A model generated the notes under the pieces. It worked only from the letters and a program-made list of their open reading frames with translations. It ran no database searches and was not told where the DNA came from. A stretch of 64,000 nt of DNA from Flavobacterium inviolabile (GTDB lineage Bacteria; Bacteroidota; Bacteroidia; Flavobacteriales; Flavobacteriaceae), in contig NZ_CP058278.1 of the NCBI RefSeq assembly GCF_013389455.1, forward strand, positions 620,001 to 684,000, read 5' to 3'. Below are positions 54,431 through 63,864 of this stretch, one piece after another. How positions within the stretch are numbered: position 1 is the stretch's first letter; each line of letters starts with the position of its first letter. A program made the translations under genes and the position numbers.

Positions 54431-54985
54431 ATGGGCATTAAAACCAGACTCTGTTTCGTATTCCTGTTTGTAAGCTTCTTTGCTTACAGTCAAACAAGCA
54501 TCAAAGGAAATGTAGTGACCGCCTTTGCGGCCATTCCTAATTTTGGTATCGAAACAAAAATAGGTCCGAAAATGACCTTTCAGTTTGATGTTACGGCATC
54601 GTTCTGGAAATCGGTTAAGGGTGGCCCTATGGAATTTGTACTGGTTTTTCCGGAAGTCCGTTATTATACCAAAGCGATCAATGACGGTTTTTTTGTGGGT
54701 GCCCACATTGGCGGCAGTATGTATAAAATCCAGAAATGGGAGTACTGGCATACCGATTATTACCAGGAAGGTCTTGGTGTAATGTTCGGGGCGACCGTTG
54801 GTTACCAGTACAAATTAAGCGACCGTTTTAACCTGGAGCTATTTCTGGGCGGCGGTTCTCATTTAGGTTTTTACAAAGGCTATACCATGACAACACATGA
54901 GCGCCTTGACGGTGCCGAAAAATACAATAAAAGCGGAGAATTAATTCCTTATAGAGGCGGTTTGATGCTCGTCTATAAGCTCTAA
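54431..54985 (+). CDS. DUF3575-like outer-membrane beta-barrel protein
   Basis: 184 residues with a signal peptide (ending AYS) and amphipathic beta strands. SIKGNVVTAFAAIPNFGIETKIGPKMTFQFD and FPEVRYYTKAINDGFFVGAHIGG resemble DUF3575, a Bacteroidota family of predicted small barrels of unknown function. It lies between hemE (8 bp) and hemF (14 bp), so it belongs to the haem transcript; whether it helps porphyrin or haem traffic is unknown. Confidence 0.78.
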   Translation: MGIKTRLCFVFLFVSFFAYSQTSIKGNVVTAFAAIPNFGIETKIGPKMTFQFDVTASFWKSVKGGPMEFVLVFPEVRYYTKAINDGFFVGAHIGGSMYKIQKWEYWHTDYYQEGLGVMFGATVGYQYKLSDRFNLELFLGGGSHLGFYKGYTMTTHERLDGAEKYNKSGELIPYRGGLMLVYKL

Positions 54986-54999
54986 TTCCTATACACAAA

Positions 55000-55905
55000 A
55001 TGAAAGAGAAATTTTACACCTACATACAAAATCTTCAGGATACCATAACCGCAGCTCTTGAAAAAGCCGACGGGAAAGCCGTTTTTCACCAGGATATCTG
55101 GGAACGCCCGGAAGGCGGCGGCGGAAGAACACGCGTAATCGAGAATGGAAATGTATTTGAAAAAGGTGGTGTTAATATTTCTGCCGTTCATGGTCCGTTA
55201 CCACAAGCAATGCAGGCTTACTTTAATGTAGGCGATGTTGATTTTTTTGCCTGCGGATTAAGTCTGGTTATCCATCCTAAGAATCCTATGGTTCCGACAG
55301 TGCATGCGAACTGGCGCTACTTTGAAATGTATGATAAAGACGGAAACGTTATCAACCAATGGTTTGGTGGCGGACAGGACTTGACGCCTTATTATTTGTT
55401 TGAAGAAGATGCGATCCATTTTCACCAGACCTGTAAAACGGCCTGCGACAAACACAATCCTGAGTTCTACCCAAAATACAAACAACAGTGTGACACCTAT
55501 TTCTGGAACGCACACCGAAATGAAGCCAGAGGTATCGGCGGTCTTTTCTTTGACCATTGCAAAGCAACCGAATCCATGTCTATGGAAAACTGGTACGATT
55601 TTGTAACCGAAGTAGGTAATAGTTTTATATCGGCCTATGTGCCTATAGTGGAAAAGCGAAAAGACCTGGAATATACTGCCGAAAACAGAACCTGGCAGGA
55701 AATACGCCGTGGCCGTTATGTAGAATTTAATCTGGTTCACGACAAAGGCACCTTATTCGGATTGAAAACCAACGGCAGAATCGAAAGTATTTTAATGAGT
55801 TTGCCGCCGCATGTGCAATGGGTTTACGACCATCATCCGGAAGAAGGAAGTGAAGAAGCCAGGTTACTGACTGTTTTGGAAAAACCTGTTGACTGGCTAA
55901 ATTAG
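55000..55905 (+). CDS. hemF: Oxygen-dependent coproporphyrinogen-III oxidase
   Basis: 301 residues. It converts coproporphyrinogen III to protoporphyrinogen IX with O2. GGGGRTRVI, VPTVHANWRYFE, FGGGQDLTPYY, RGIGGLFFDH and RRGRYVEFNLVHDKGTLFGL are the strong family blocks. The oxygen-dependent type points to aerobic growth. It is the last gene of the haem run. Confidence 0.97.
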   Translation: MKEKFYTYIQNLQDTITAALEKADGKAVFHQDIWERPEGGGGRTRVIENGNVFEKGGVNISAVHGPLPQAMQAYFNVGDVDFFACGLSLVIHPKNPMVPTVHANWRYFEMYDKDGNVINQWFGGGQDLTPYYLFEEDAIHFHQTCKTACDKHNPEFYPKYKQQCDTYFWNAHRNEARGIGGLFFDHCKATESMSMENWYDFVTEVGNSFISAYVPIVEKRKDLEYTAENRTWQEIRRGRYVEFNLVHDKGTLFGLKTNGRIESILMSLPPHVQWVYDHHPEEGSEEARLLTVLEKPVDWLN

Positions 55906-55974
55906 TTTTTCGTAACTTGCAGCGCTTTAGTAATTAATGCCATTTTTCACTATAAAAAACTCAGTCCCCGACCG

Positions 55975-57024
55975 ATGAGTCCGAAAAAGTTTTTTTTCAT
56001 CGGAATTTTAATACTGCTATCAACTTTTGCTTTTTCCCAAAACGATTCTATCTATCAGGAAGTTAAGCAAAAATATGATACAACTTATCGCGTTGATTAC
56101 TCTAATAAAATGATTTGCAGGCTGAATATCGACTCCGATATCAGCAATATCTATATTCGTAAAGTAAAAGAAAAATCGGAGAATAAATTTATTCCGAACG
56201 AGATTTTCAAACTCCGTTTTTCATTTGATTATAAGTTTTTAGGGATTACCGTGTCGTTTTCGCCCAGTTTTTTCCCCGGCAATAATGACAATTCCATTAA
56301 AGGCAATACGCTGATCCTGGACCTGGGCTTTAAGTTTTTCTATTCCGACCGGTTGCGGCAGGAAATCATTTATAAGAATGTACAGGGTTACTACCTCGTT
56401 TCCCCTGATAATGACGAGCTGATCGAGGCTTACCCCCGAATGAAGGTCAACACCTATGGCGGCAAGACGTTCTTTATTGTCAACCGTAACTTTTCGTACC
56501 GCGCTTATGAATCCCAAACGGAACGGCAGATGAAAAGCGTGGGAACTTTTATTCCGAGTTTATACTATGCCTACAATACGTTAGAAACCAATGCCGAAAA
56601 TACGACCAAACTGTTTATTGATAAAATCTACTCTTATGATCTTATCATTCAGGCCGGTTATATGTACAATGTGGTTTTGGATAAAAAATGGTTTGCAACA
56701 GCAGGATTTCATCCCGGTTTGGGATATAACTATTCCAACAATTTTTATTTAAACAACCAAAACAACCAGGAACTGGAACAAAAGTCGCGGGGACTTAATT
56801 TTAATATCGATGCCAATCTTGCCCTTGGCTTTAACAACAGTAATTTCTTTTCCGGCATTAAAGCCAATTACAGAAATTTCAATTATATAAATGACTTAAA
56901 TACCGAGTTCATTAATACCCGTATTGGCTTTGATTTTTTTATCGGTTACCGCTTTAAAGAATCCAAACCCATCAAAAAAGTCTTCGAAAAAATCGAAGAA
57001 CAATTGAACAAACTTCCCATTTAA
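55975..57024 (+). CDS. DUF4421 family outer-membrane protein
   Basis: 349 residues with a signal peptide (ending AFSQ). Alternating beta strands (FRFSFDYKFLGITVSFSPSFF, LDLGFKFFYSDRLRQEIIYKN) and the C-terminal aromatic strand suggest an outer-membrane barrel. The pattern matches DUF4421, confined to Bacteroidota. Function is unknown. It lies 69 bp after hemF and could be a separate transcript. Confidence 0.82.
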   Translation: MSPKKFFFIGILILLSTFAFSQNDSIYQEVKQKYDTTYRVDYSNKMICRLNIDSDISNIYIRKVKEKSENKFIPNEIFKLRFSFDYKFLGITVSFSPSFFPGNNDNSIKGNTLILDLGFKFFYSDRLRQEIIYKNVQGYYLVSPDNDELIEAYPRMKVNTYGGKTFFIVNRNFSYRAYESQTERQMKSVGTFIPSLYYAYNTLETNAENTTKLFIDKIYSYDLIIQAGYMYNVVLDKKWFATAGFHPGLGYNYSNNFYLNNQNNQELEQKSRGLNFNIDANLALGFNNSNFFSGIKANYRNFNYINDLNTEFINTRIGFDFFIGYRFKESKPIKKVFEKIEEQLNKLPI

Positions 57025-57350
57025 TTTTTCAAAAGACCACTTTTCTGCGCTAAAATCTTTCTTTTTTAGCCGCTTCCTCTATGGCAGAATTTTCATTTTT
57101 CACGTCATTTCAGGCTATTTTCTGTGCAATGCCTGCTCCCGCCTTTTTCAAAAGCATTTAAAACACAAACGCTTCATTTACAATATATTAAACCCTTAAA
57201 AACCACTCATTTTTTATAAAATTCGGGTTACTTAAGTTGTACACGTTATACATTCTTCGTTGTTTTGAATCAAAACCCACACGATTATGTATACTGAATT
57301 TTTTAAGCGAAAAGGTCAGTTAAGTCAAACTCTTAAAACTTAATATCGCC
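57025..57350. other. Intergenic region upstream of the lanthipeptide-type genes, no precursor seen
   Basis: 326 bp without a convincing gene. Both strands were read for short peptides with a Gly-Gly-type leader and a Cys/Ser/Thr-rich core. Only a 26-residue Phe-rich frame (57081-57161) and an 18-residue Lys/Thr frame without Cys (57287-57343) occur. The likely promoter of the exporter operon must lie here, but no TAnnTTTG box was seen. Confidence 0.5.
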
Positions 57351-58505
57351 ATGAACGACCAAAACATTTTTCCAGAAGATATTCTAAAGAGTACTGTAGA
57401 ATATCACATTGCAAAACACAGTAAAAAAACGAATGTTATTTTTTGGGCTATTTTCATTTCCCTGTTCGGATTGATCATTGCGCTGCCTTTTATTTATGTT
57501 GATTTGTATACAACCAGCAGAGGCCAGATTATCCCGCAGGAGAAAAAAGCATCTCTTTATGCTCCGGCAAATGGAAAAGTTCTTTTTTCCAGCCTTGAAG
57601 AAAACCGAAAAATAAATGCCGGTGACACCCTTCTTATCATCGATCATAAGATCATCCAGGAGAAAGGCCGTTTGAATAATGTTCAGACAAACGAGTACCA
57701 GGATTATATTACCGATTTAAAAAACCTGCTGAAAAGAAATTACGGTTCGCTAAAAACAGAGCAATATAAAAAGGAGTATTTAAAACACGAGCAGGAGCTT
57801 TTTAATATTGACGTGGTGATCAAAACCTCTCAGGCCGAATTTGACCGTGCCGACCGTCTTTACAACAAGCAAATCATCGCCAAAGCAGAATATGAAAAAA
57901 CGCTTTTGGAACTGAATAAACTAAAAAACGACAGAGTCAACATCATCAAGCAGGCCGAATTGGGCTGGCAAAAACAGCTAACGGATTACAACCAGTCGGT
58001 TAACAATATTAACTCCAATTCCAACCAGCTTCGTGAAGAAGAGAAAACCTATGTTTTGATTGCTCCCATCAGCGGTGAGCTGTTAAATGTACAGGGAATC
58101 AACAAAGGAAGTATTGTTTCTCCGGGAACTGTTATTGCTGAAATTTCTCCCGATAAGGATATTGTTGTGGAAACGTATGTATCGCCTTCCGATATCGGAT
58201 TTATAAAAGAGGGAGAACATGTAAAATACCAGATTGATGCCTATAACTCGAACCAATGGGGTTTTGCAACCGGAAAGATCATTGATGTCGGAAAAGATGT
58301 TGTTTTCATTGGCGACACTCCGGTTTACAAAATCAGAAGCTCGATCGCAAAGAAAAGCCTTTACCTGAGAAACGGTTCGGAAGGCAGATTGAAAAAAGGA
58401 ATGACACTAACAAGTCGCTTTTTCTTAACAAAGAGAAGTATGTTCCAGTTATTATTTGACGAAATAGAAGATTGGTTAAACCCTTATAACAGTATCAAAA
58501 AATGA
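57351..58505 (+). CDS. HlyD-family membrane fusion protein
   Basis: 384 residues. One membrane helix (about 25-47) and a periplasmic part with a lipoyl-like beginning (ASLYAPANGKVLFS), a coiled-coil hairpin (about 95-215) and a beta-barrel domain (VLIAPISGELLNVQGINKGSIVSPG). It links an inner-membrane ABC exporter with TolC. The ATGA overlap with the following peptidase/ABC gene (58502) shows an operon. The combination with a lantibiotic dehydratase suggests export of a modified peptide to the medium. Confidence 0.92.
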   Translation: MNDQNIFPEDILKSTVEYHIAKHSKKTNVIFWAIFISLFGLIIALPFIYVDLYTTSRGQIIPQEKKASLYAPANGKVLFSSLEENRKINAGDTLLIIDHKIIQEKGRLNNVQTNEYQDYITDLKNLLKRNYGSLKTEQYKKEYLKHEQELFNIDVVIKTSQAEFDRADRLYNKQIIAKAEYEKTLLELNKLKNDRVNIIKQAELGWQKQLTDYNQSVNNINSNSNQLREEEKTYVLIAPISGELLNVQGINKGSIVSPGTVIAEISPDKDIVVETYVSPSDIGFIKEGEHVKYQIDAYNSNQWGFATGKIIDVGKDVVFIGDTPVYKIRSSIAKKSLYLRNGSEGRLKKGMTLTSRFFLTKRSMFQLLFDEIEDWLNPYNSIKK

Positions 58506-60661
58506 GTAAAATAGCAATAAAACAACATGACTTCAGTGATTGCGGTGCCACTTGCCTGGCTTCAATTGCCGAACATTACAATCTGAGTTTACCAATCTCC
58601 AGAATAAGACAATATGCCAGTACCAGTCAAAAAGGAACTACTCTTCTGGGATTGCGTGAAGCGGCCATTAAATTAGGGTTTCTGGCAAAAGGCGTAAAAG
58701 CTTCCTTTGAGAGCATTAAAGATATTCCGCTTCCTGCCATTGCGCACGTGATTGTAAAGCATGAAGAGCATGAATTCCCGCACTATGTGGTTATCTATAA
58801 AGTAACGGATAAATACATCCAGGTGATGGATCCTGCTTCCGGGAAAATTGAGAAAAAATCATACGAAGAGTTCAAACAAATCTCAACAGAGTATTTTCTG
58901 ATCTTGATTCCGGATGAAGATATCTTCAAAGAAAGAAATGAGAAGATTTCGAACATGAAAAGAATCATGTTCCTGTTAAAACCGCACAAATACATCCTGA
59001 TCCAGGCCTTTATAGGTGCCGTGATCTATACGCTGCTCGGTTTCTCCATGTCGATTTATGTTGAAAAGATCACCGACTTTGTATTGGTTAGCGGTAACAA
59101 GAGCCTGTTAAACCTGATGAGTGTTATTGTATTGGGCTGTCTGGTTTTACAGTTTGCCTTTGGTGCCTTAAAAGATTTCTTCCTGCTCAAAACAAGTCAG
59201 CAAATCGATTCCCGGTTAATCCTGGGGTATTACAAGCATTTGTTTACCATGCCGCAAAAGTTCTTTGATACGATGCGAATCGGGGAAATTATGTCCAGAA
59301 TCGGCGATGCGGTAAAAATCCGATTATTGATCAATGAAACGGCTTTAAGTATTTCGGTAAATATCCTGATCGTGATCTTTTCGTTCATTTTCATGTATAC
59401 CTATTACTGGAAGCTGGCGTTGATTGTTTCTTTAATTATTCCGGTATATATCATTATCTATTTTATTGTCAACAACCTGAATAAAAAAGTGGAACGCCAG
59501 GTAATGGAAAAAAATGCGATGCTTGAATCGCAGTTGGTAGAATCCATTAAAAACATCGGAACCGTTAAACGTTTATCTCTTGAAGATTTCTCGAAAAACA
59601 AAACCGAATTACGCTTCATTGATTTATTGAAAAGTATCTATGCTTCCGGGATCAACAACATTTTCTCCAGGGTTTCTACCGAATTCGTTTCCCGAATATT
59701 TACGGTAATCCTGCTTTGGGCCGGTACACATTATGCTATTGACGGGCAGATCACTCCGGGGGAATTGTTCTCCTTCTATTCGGTAATCGGTTATTTTACC
59801 GGTCCGGCTTCCCAGCTGATCGGAACCAACGTTGCCATTCAGAATGCAATGATTGCCGCCGACCGTTTGTTTGGCATCATGGATCTGGATACGGAGAAAA
59901 CCGATGCAAATGTAAACCTGAACAAAAACAATTTTGGTGATATCGAATTTAAGAATGTTGATTTCTCTTACGAAATTGGAAGAAACACCTTCAAAGAATT
60001 GAACCTTAAGATTCCGAAAGGGAAGTTCACGGCGATTGTAGGAGAAAGCGGAAGCGGTAAAAGTACCATTGCCTCGTTGATCCAGAGTATTTATTATCCT
60101 ACAGACGGTAAGATATCTGTTGGTAATTATGACTTAAAATATATCACCAAAGACAGTATAAACAAGCTGATCACTACTGTTCCGCAAAATGTAGAGTTGT
60201 TTGACGGTTCTATTATTTCCAACATTGCCATTGGAGAGCAAAATCCGGATATGGAACGCATCATTGATGTGAGTAAAAAAGTTGGTGCTTACGATTTTAT
60301 TGAGTCTTTACCGAATGGTTTTGACACCTATTTAGGCGAATTCGGAGCGAATTTATCCGGTGGGGAACGCCAGCGAATTGCGTTTGCCAGAGCCTTATAC
60401 AAAGATCCGGAAGTAATCATTTTAGACGAGGCTACTTCGGCTTTAGACTCTGAGTCCGAGCTGGTAATCAAAAAATTAATTGATGATCTTTCCCGTGAAG
60501 GAAAAACAATTATTGTCATTGCACATAAGTTACATTCCATAAAAAATGCCGATATTATCATGGCGTTTAAAAAAGGTGAACTTATCGAAAATGGTACTCA
60601 TGAAGAATTATTAAATCAGAAAGGCTACTACTACAAGATGTGGCAAAACAATCAAAACTAA
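58502..60661 (+). CDS. Peptidase-containing ABC exporter (C39 peptidase, PCAT type)
   Basis: 719 residues. An N-terminal C39 cysteine peptidase has Q8, the nucleophile C14 (DCGATC), H94 (PHYVV) and D110 (MDPASG). A six-helix transmembrane domain (about 155-430) and an ABC ATPase follow, with Walker A at 514-521 (GESGSGKS), the LSGGERQ signature at 618-624 and the Walker B D642-E643. PCATs remove leader peptides after a double glycine and export the core. All catalytic residues are present. It is located between the adaptor and a lanthionine-type dehydratase, as in RiPP clusters. Confidence 0.95.
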   Translation: MSKIAIKQHDFSDCGATCLASIAEHYNLSLPISRIRQYASTSQKGTTLLGLREAAIKLGFLAKGVKASFESIKDIPLPAIAHVIVKHEEHEFPHYVVIYKVTDKYIQVMDPASGKIEKKSYEEFKQISTEYFLILIPDEDIFKERNEKISNMKRIMFLLKPHKYILIQAFIGAVIYTLLGFSMSIYVEKITDFVLVSGNKSLLNLMSVIVLGCLVLQFAFGALKDFFLLKTSQQIDSRLILGYYKHLFTMPQKFFDTMRIGEIMSRIGDAVKIRLLINETALSISVNILIVIFSFIFMYTYYWKLALIVSLIIPVYIIIYFIVNNLNKKVERQVMEKNAMLESQLVESIKNIGTVKRLSLEDFSKNKTELRFIDLLKSIYASGINNIFSRVSTEFVSRIFTVILLWAGTHYAIDGQITPGELFSFYSVIGYFTGPASQLIGTNVAIQNAMIAADRLFGIMDLDTEKTDANVNLNKNNFGDIEFKNVDFSYEIGRNTFKELNLKIPKGKFTAIVGESGSGKSTIASLIQSIYYPTDGKISVGNYDLKYITKDSINKLITTVPQNVELFDGSIISNIAIGEQNPDMERIIDVSKKVGAYDFIESLPNGFDTYLGEFGANLSGGERQRIAFARALYKDPEVIILDEATSALDSESELVIKKLIDDLSREGKTIIVIAHKLHSIKNADIIMAFKKGELIENGTHEELLNQKGYYYKMWQNNQN

Positions 60662-60682
60662 AAACCCGAAAACTATTATATT

Positions 60683-63600
60683 ATGAAAAATTACTCATTT
60701 GCCAATAAAGCAATCGTTAGAACGCCGTTAGAGCCTAAAAAAGATGATATAACATGGGAAGAAATCCAGGAGATCTTTAAAGATAAAAAGAATCGCGAAG
60801 CTTTGTTTATCGGTTCACCGAATATCTACAAGGCACTGGAATTATGGGAAAAAGGAGAAGCATTCCAAACGGAGGATGAGCTTAAAAGCTTAAAAGGATC
60901 GCTGTATAAATATACGTCCAGAATGTCAAACAGATGTACGCCTTTCGGTTTATTCGCCAGCGTATCGGCTATTGACATGGGACCGGAAACAGTCATTAAT
61001 TTTGACGAAGCCTCCATCAGCCGTTATACAAAATACGATATGTATTTCCTGGGTAGTTTTATGCCGATTATCACGAAAGAAAATGCCATCAGAGAAGTTT
61101 TAAAATACTTCCCGAATAACTCCATCTATACGGTTTTTGACAAATACCGTTTTGTGGAATACTATTTCAAAAAGAATGCCCGTCTTCATAAAATATCGGA
61201 AGTTGTGGCCAATGAATATTTAGAGCTTTTACTGGAAAAAGCTAAAAATGGTGCCACTATTGCCGAAATGGCACAGCACCTGATTTCTGACGAGATCAAC
61301 GAAAAGGATGCCAAAGACTTTATCAATACAATTATTGACAGCCAGTTTTTAGTAAGCGAATTGGAATTCACGTTAACCGGTCAGGATTATTTTGAAAAAC
61401 TGATCGCTAAATTCAACGAAGACCGTTTTGCGTTCCACGAAGCCCAGGTTATCAAAGAGCTTATCCTGAACCTGAAAGAAAAGATCAGTAGCCTGGATGC
61501 GGATGTTTTTAACGATCCTTCCAAATATCAGGAAATTTATACCCTGCTAAATCAGGAGCTGGACGAAGTGGATGAAACCAAGCTTTTCCAGGTGGACAGT
61601 TACCGAAACCTGCCCAATGCAACTTTGAGCAACAAAACCCTTAAAAAGCTAAGAAGCAGTGTTACTGCCTTAAACAAACTACAGCCATTAAGTGAAAAAA
61701 GCAACCTGAAAGAATTTAAACGCAAATTCTCGGAGCGTTATGAAGAATATGAGCAGCCGTTAATTAAAGTTCTGGATCCGGATGTAGGAATCGGATACGG
61801 GAAACAATCCGGGGCCAAAACACCTTTAGTGGATGAATTGAATATCGTTCCGAATTATTCGAACCAGCGCCAGGTGGTTTTAAGTCCGGAAAGAGCCTTT
61901 TTATTTAAAAAGCTGATCCAGGCAACACAAACCAATGCCACCAGTATCGCGCTAACGGATGAGGAAATCAATCAGTTTGACGAAAAAGAAAAACTATACT
62001 CGGACAGCTTCTCTGTATTTTTCAATATTTTCCATGAAAATGCAGAAGAAAAAATTGCCTTATCCTATGTGTCCGGTCCGTCTGCAAACGGCCTTATCGG
62101 GCGATTCGGTCATTTGAACAACCAGATCATGGATCTTTGCAATGAAATTTCCGAAAGAGAAAAAGCCTTGCATGCGGATAAAATCATCGCGGAAATCATC
62201 CATTTACCACAGGCCAGAACCGGAAACATCCTGTACAGAGGCTTCCAGAGAGATTATGAAATTCCTTATTTAGGCGGTTCTTCCCTGGATATGGGCCATC
62301 AGATTTTAGTGGATGATTTATATATTTCGGTAAAAAACAACAGAATCATTCTTCGCTCTAAAAGATTGGGGAAAGAAATCATTCCGAGATTAGGAAATGC
62401 GCACAATTACAGTGCAAATGCTTTACCGATTTACCATTTTTTATGTGATCTTCAAAACCAGGAAACTTCCGGAATGGGCTTTTCATGGGGCGAATTGCAA
62501 AACGATTTCGAGTTCCTGCCGAGATTAACATATAACGATACGGTATTGTCGAGAGCAACCTGGAATATCTCTGAAAAAGACATTAAAGCCATTACCGGTG
62601 CAAAAGAGGAAAATGCGATTGCAACGGTTAAAGCTTTCCAGGCAGAAAGAAATATCCCGGATATCATTTCTTTTGTTCAGGGCGATAACGAGGTTGTTGT
62701 GAACTTCACCAACGATTTGAGCTGTAAAGTATTTTATTTAATGCTGAAAGGTGAAAAATTCATCCAGTTAAAAGAGTTCTTGTTTAAAGAAGATACCGTT
62801 ACTCAAAACTACTGTAATGAGTTTATTGTTTCGGCCTACCGAAATGCTGAAGAAAAGAAAACCAACAACAACAAGCATACCGAAGTTGTGGCCTCATATA
62901 AAGAAAAAGCCTTGAGCGATGGTACTAAAGATTCGCTTTCTGACGCTGTAATCCCTTCTTTCTCCATTGGTGAAGAATGGTTGTATTACAAATTTTATTG
63001 CGGTGAAAGAGCCGGTGAAGAATTGTTAAACAGAGCAATAAACCCTATTGTTGCCGAACTGGAAGAGAAGAACCTGATTCAGAAATGGTTTTTCATCCGC
63101 TATCACGATGCTTTAGGACATCACCTGCGTTTCAGGGTTTTATTACATGACAAGCAGCATTTTACAGAATGTATCAACATCATTAAAACACATATCAAAC
63201 CGTTTGAAGACAGTAACATCATCTGGAAAACACAAACCGATACTTATCTGAGAGAATTACAACGCTACGGACAGCTTGCCATTCAGGAAACGGAAAGTCT
63301 TTTCCATTTCGACAGTGAATGCTCCATGCGTTTTTCCGATATGATCGAAGGCGATTCCGGCGAAAAAATCCGTTGGAAATTCTGTTTGCTATCGATGCAC
63401 TTCCTGCTGGAAGATTTGGGCTTCAGCTTAAAAGACAGGGTGGAAATGTTAAAAGTGGCCAAGACCAGTTTTGGTAACGAGTTTAACCGTTCCGGATCCG
63501 GAGAGCTGAATAAGCAGATCAATGAAATGTTTGCCAAAAACGAACGGGACATTGAGCTTTTTATGGATGAGTCGCTAACCGATGAGATGTTTGCGCCTAT

Positions 63601-63862
63601 CTGGGATATTTTAAAAGACCGTTCGGAGAAAAATCAGGCTGTCGCACAACATTTACAGGCGCTTGCACAACAGCAGAAGCTGCCAACTTCCTTTGGTGCC
63701 GTTGCCCTGAGTTATTTACACATGATCTGTAACCGCGTGTTTATCGCCAAACAACGTGTACACGAAATGGTGGTTTACGATTACCTATACCGCTATTACA
63801 GCAAACAATTGCATACCTCATCCTCAAAAAATAAAGATAACCAACAAGTTGAAACCGTATAA
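60683..63862 (+). CDS. Full-length class I lantibiotic dehydratase (LanB)
   Basis: 1059 residues, matching NisB-type full-length LanB. The N-terminal glutamyl-transfer domain shows RCTPFG at 84-89, a hallmark of the family. The C-terminal SpaB_C-type elimination domain (about 760-1045) includes EEWLYYKFYCG and the Arg-rich FFIRYHDALGHHLRFR (R816, R818), plus LQRYGQ with a His/Glu stretch behind it. LanB uses glutamyl-tRNA to activate Ser/Thr and eliminates to dehydroalanine or dehydrobutyrine. Nothing is truncated. No LanC or precursor gene is visible in the window. It starts 21 bp after the exporter. Confidence 0.95.
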   Translation: MKNYSFANKAIVRTPLEPKKDDITWEEIQEIFKDKKNREALFIGSPNIYKALELWEKGEAFQTEDELKSLKGSLYKYTSRMSNRCTPFGLFASVSAIDMGPETVINFDEASISRYTKYDMYFLGSFMPIITKENAIREVLKYFPNNSIYTVFDKYRFVEYYFKKNARLHKISEVVANEYLELLLEKAKNGATIAEMAQHLISDEINEKDAKDFINTIIDSQFLVSELEFTLTGQDYFEKLIAKFNEDRFAFHEAQVIKELILNLKEKISSLDADVFNDPSKYQEIYTLLNQELDEVDETKLFQVDSYRNLPNATLSNKTLKKLRSSVTALNKLQPLSEKSNLKEFKRKFSERYEEYEQPLIKVLDPDVGIGYGKQSGAKTPLVDELNIVPNYSNQRQVVLSPERAFLFKKLIQATQTNATSIALTDEEINQFDEKEKLYSDSFSVFFNIFHENAEEKIALSYVSGPSANGLIGRFGHLNNQIMDLCNEISEREKALHADKIIAEIIHLPQARTGNILYRGFQRDYEIPYLGGSSLDMGHQILVDDLYISVKNNRIILRSKRLGKEIIPRLGNAHNYSANALPIYHFLCDLQNQETSGMGFSWGELQNDFEFLPRLTYNDTVLSRATWNISEKDIKAITGAKEENAIATVKAFQAERNIPDIISFVQGDNEVVVNFTNDLSCKVFYLMLKGEKFIQLKEFLFKEDTVTQNYCNEFIVSAYRNAEEKKTNNNKHTEVVASYKEKALSDGTKDSLSDAVIPSFSIGEEWLYYKFYCGERAGEELLNRAINPIVAELEEKNLIQKWFFIRYHDALGHHLRFRVLLHDKQHFTECINIIKTHIKPFEDSNIIWKTQTDTYLRELQRYGQLAIQETESLFHFDSECSMRFSDMIEGDSGEKIRWKFCLLSMHFLLEDLGFSLKDRVEMLKVAKTSFGNEFNRSGSGELNKQINEMFAKNERDIELFMDESLTDEMFAPIWDILKDRSEKNQAVAQHLQALAQQQKLPTSFGAVALSYLHMICNRVFIAKQRVHEMVVYDYLYRYYSKQLHTSSSKNKDNQQVETV

Positions 63863-63864
63863 CT

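Noticed and set aside
57081..57161. 26-residue frame in the spacer before the lanB operon
   Set aside because: Phe-rich with a single Cys, no leader motif; likely chance.
57287..57343. 18-residue frame just upstream of the HlyD gene, considered as a lanthipeptide precursor
   Set aside because: It has no Cys, no Gly-Gly leader and is far too short for a leader plus core.
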